A stretch of DNA of 35,552 nt, taken from NCBI GenBank assembly GCA_946403315.1, contig CAMIZK010000012.1, positions 1 through 35,552 of the forward strand. Reading direction: 5' to 3'. The notes beneath the pieces were generated by a model, which saw nothing but the letters and a program-made list of their open reading frames with translations, was not told the origin of the DNA and made no database searches. A program made the position numbers and the translations under genes. This document shows positions 33,989 to 35,552 of the stretch, piece by piece (position 1 is the first letter of the stretch; every line of letters starts with the position of its first letter). Source of the stretch: an uncultured Bacteroidales bacterium (GTDB lineage Bacteria > Bacteroidota > Bacteroidia > Bacteroidales > Paludibacteraceae).

Positions 33989-34020
33989 CAAAAGTACTAA
34001 AAAAAAACAACATACGCAAG
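33989..34020 (-). promoter_or_regulatory. Probable promoter of the barrel-protein gene
   Basis: Minus strand: -33-like CTTG (34017-34020) extended as CTTGCGTATGTT, a 20-bp spacer with T-run and -7 TACTTTTG (33989-33996). The start near 33985 gives a leader of about 70 nt to the GTG at 33915. It faces the metG promoter. Confidence 0.65.
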
Positions 34021-34065
34021 AAAAATATACTTTTTTTTACAAATTAGTAAAAATTTACACAAAAT

Positions 34066-35552
34066 ATGGCATTTAATCGCACTTTAATTACAGCAGCACT
34101 GCCTTATGCCAACGGTCCGGTGCATATCGGCCACCTGGCAGGAGTGTATGTTCCGGCGGACATCTACGCCCGCTATCTGCGTCTGAAAGGACAAGAGGTA
34201 ATGTTCGTTTGCGGAAGTGACGAACACGGTGTTCCGGTAACCATCCGGGCACGGAAAGAAGGCATCACTACCCAACAGGTGGTAGATCGCTATCATGAGT
34301 TGATCAAACGTTCGTTTGCGGATTTCGGCGTGTCGTTCGATATCTATTCGCGCACCACCTCGCCGATCCATCATGCGTTTGCAGCGGATTATTTCCGTAA
34401 GATGTACGATGCCGGCCAGTTTGTAGAAGAGACCTCCGAGCAGTTCTATGATCCGCAAACCGGTCACTTCCTCACCGACCGTAACATCCGCGGTGAGTGT
34501 CCCCGTTGTCACTCTCTCGGTGCCTACGGTGACCAATGTGAGAAATGCGGCGCTACCCTCTCTCCGGATGAACTGATCAATCCCTATAATGCCGAGACCG
34601 GTAATGCGCTGGCGAAGAAAGAGACCAAGCACTGGTACTTACCGCTCGACCAATACCAGGCATGGCTCGAAGACTGGATTCTCAATCACCATAAGGAATG
34701 GCGACCCAACGTCTATGGTCAGTGCAAGTCCTGGCTCGACAGCGGTCTCAAACCCCGTGCCGTCACCCGTGACCTCGACTGGGGTATCCCCGTTCCGGTA
34801 GAAGGTGCCGAAGGCAAAGTGCTCTACGTTTGGTTCGACGCACCGATCGGATATATCTCCAATACCCAGGAACTGTGTCAGGCGCAGCCGGAGAAATTCG
34901 GTAACTGGGAGAAATGGTGGAAGCAGGAAGATACAAGAATGATCCATTTCATCGGAAAAGATAACATCGTCTTCCACTGCATCGTCTTCCCCGCTATGCT
35001 CAAGGCACAGGGATACAACCTGCCGGATAACGTGCCCTCCAACGAGTTCCTCAACCTCGAAGGCGATAAGATTTCCACCTCCCGTAACTGGGCGGTTTGG
35101 CTCAACGAGTATCTCGATGACTTCCCCGGCAAGCAGGACGTCCTCCGCTATGTGCTCACCGCCAATGCACCCGAGACCAAGGATAACGACTTCACATGGG
35201 CGGATTTCCAGGCACGTAACAACAACGAACTCGTTGCCATCTACGGTAACTTCGTCAACCGTGCGCTCGTGCTCACGAATAAATATTTTGAATCACGCGT
35301 ACCTGCGTGCGGGGAACTGACGGATTACGATAAGGCTACTATCGAGGAGTTCAAGAACGTCAAAGCGACCCTCGAAGATCTGCTCAATAACTTCCGTTTC
35401 CGCGATGCACAGAAAGAAGCGATGAACCTCGCACGTATCGGTAACAAGTACCTGGCAGATACCGAACCTTGGAAACTCGCCAAGACCGATATGAACCGTA
35501 CAGCTACCGTGCTGCACATCGCTTTGCAGATCGCGGCGAACTTATCGATTGC
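34066..35552 (+). CDS. metG: Methionyl-tRNA synthetase MetG (N-terminal part)
   Basis: An open frame of 495 codons from ATG 34066 to the window edge, without a stop. It charges tRNA-Met. The class I signature HIGH is at 20-23 (PVHIGHLAG), and the zinc knuckle has C145, C148, C158 and C161 ([19 protein letters not shown]). The KMSKS-equivalent loop reads KISTS at 335-339 ([13 protein letters not shown]). WFDAPIGYI, a methionine-site stretch, lies before it. The anticodon-binding helical domain begins at about 370 ([16 protein letters not shown]). The C-terminal part is outside the window. The protein starts [18 protein letters not shown], a normal beginning. It is divergent from the barrel-protein gene across 150 bp. 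Confidence 0.97.
   Translation, partial: MAFNRTLITAALPYANGPVHIGHLAGVYVPADIYARYLRLKGQEVMFVCGSDEHGVPVTIRARKEGITTQQVVDRYHELIKRSFADFGVSFDIYSRTTSPIHHAFAADYFRKMYDAGQFVEETSEQFYDPQTGHFLTDRNIRGECPRCHSLGAYGDQCEKCGATLSPDELINPYNAETGNALAKKETKHWYLPLDQYQAWLEDWILNHHKEWRPNVYGQCKSWLDSGLKPRAVTRDLDWGIPVPVEGAEGKVLYVWFDAPIGYISNTQELCQAQPEKFGNWEKWWKQEDTRMIHFIGKDNIVFHCIVFPAMLKAQGYNLPDNVPSNEFLNLEGDKISTSRNWAVWLNEYLDDFPGKQDVLRYVLTANAPETKDNDFTWADFQARNNNELVAIYGNFVNRALVLTNKYFESRVPACGELTDYDKATIEEFKNVKATLEDLLNNFRFRDAQKEAMNLARIGNKYLADTEPWKLAKTDMNRTATVLHIALQIAANLSI

Noticed and set aside
33955..34065. T-box or other riboswitch in the metG leader
   Set aside because: The leader is A/T-runs without a recognisable T-box sequence, specifier stem or terminator hairpin.
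34084..34632. 182-codon minus-strand frame
   Set aside because: Antisense to metG, whose HIGH, zinc-knuckle and KISTS motifs are unambiguous.

Overview
The window looks like a chromosomal segment of a Bacteroidota bacterium, most likely order Bacteroidales. The evidence is a GldJ-type gliding/type IX secretion lipoprotein, a giant secreted protein of cleaved-adhesin-like and fibronectin-like modules, bS16 with a long Ala/Glu-rich tail, OstA-like and SurA-like envelope genes, and at least nine promoters of the Bacteroidota form (-33 TTTG, 20-bp spacer, -7 TAnnTTTG). Coding density is high, no tRNA, rRNA, IS element or CRISPR array was seen, and the content reads as core genome plus a surface-polysaccharide block. 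Genus cannot be assigned from the sequence alone.

Layout. (1) 1-6491, minus strand: one tight operon reading lipoprotein, SurA-like foldase, OstA/LptA-like protein, beta-barrel protein, DNA primase DnaG and a radical SAM protein cut by the window edge. Gaps are 1-10 bp or overlaps. (2) 6557-9681, plus strand: aroB, ychF and a Ca2+/Na+ antiporter, divergent from operon 1 across a 65-bp region where both promoters share one inverted repeat. (3) 9660-15541, minus strand: a polysaccharide operon of five glycosyltransferases and a Wzy-like polymerase, with overlapping genes and one promoter. (4) 15604-15908: the only gene-poor stretch, holding an 11-bp tandem array and a 22-bp tandem array in front of a promoter. 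(5) 15909-18281, plus strand: a membrane LtaS-like phosphotransferase fused to a GDPD-like phosphodiesterase domain. (6) rpsP, convergent with it across a bidirectional terminator. (7) 19089-29051, minus strand: a 3320-residue modular surface protein. (8) gcvH and gldJ, minus strand. (9) folP and cdaA, plus strand. (10) A beta-barrel protein gene on the minus strand, overlapping cdaA tail to tail. (11) metG, plus strand, cut by the right edge; it is open to the end of the window.

How the parts fit. Operon 1 groups outer-membrane protein folding (SurA-like, lipoprotein), LPS transport (OstA-like) and a barrel protein with replication priming. Regions 3 and 5 together look like surface glycan synthesis plus a possible phosphoglycerol-type decorating enzyme that also carries a hydrolase domain. 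GldJ is a type IX secretion/gliding component, and the giant protein is the kind of cargo such a system exports. CdaA makes c-di-AMP, beside folP as is common in this phylum.

The most distinctive signal is regulatory. Ten promoters were found with exactly 20 bp between the -33 and -7 boxes, most sharing an extended -33 element close to TTTGCRTATGT followed by an A- or T-run. Several are arranged back to back or face to face, and three genes start within about 6 nt of the predicted transcription start.
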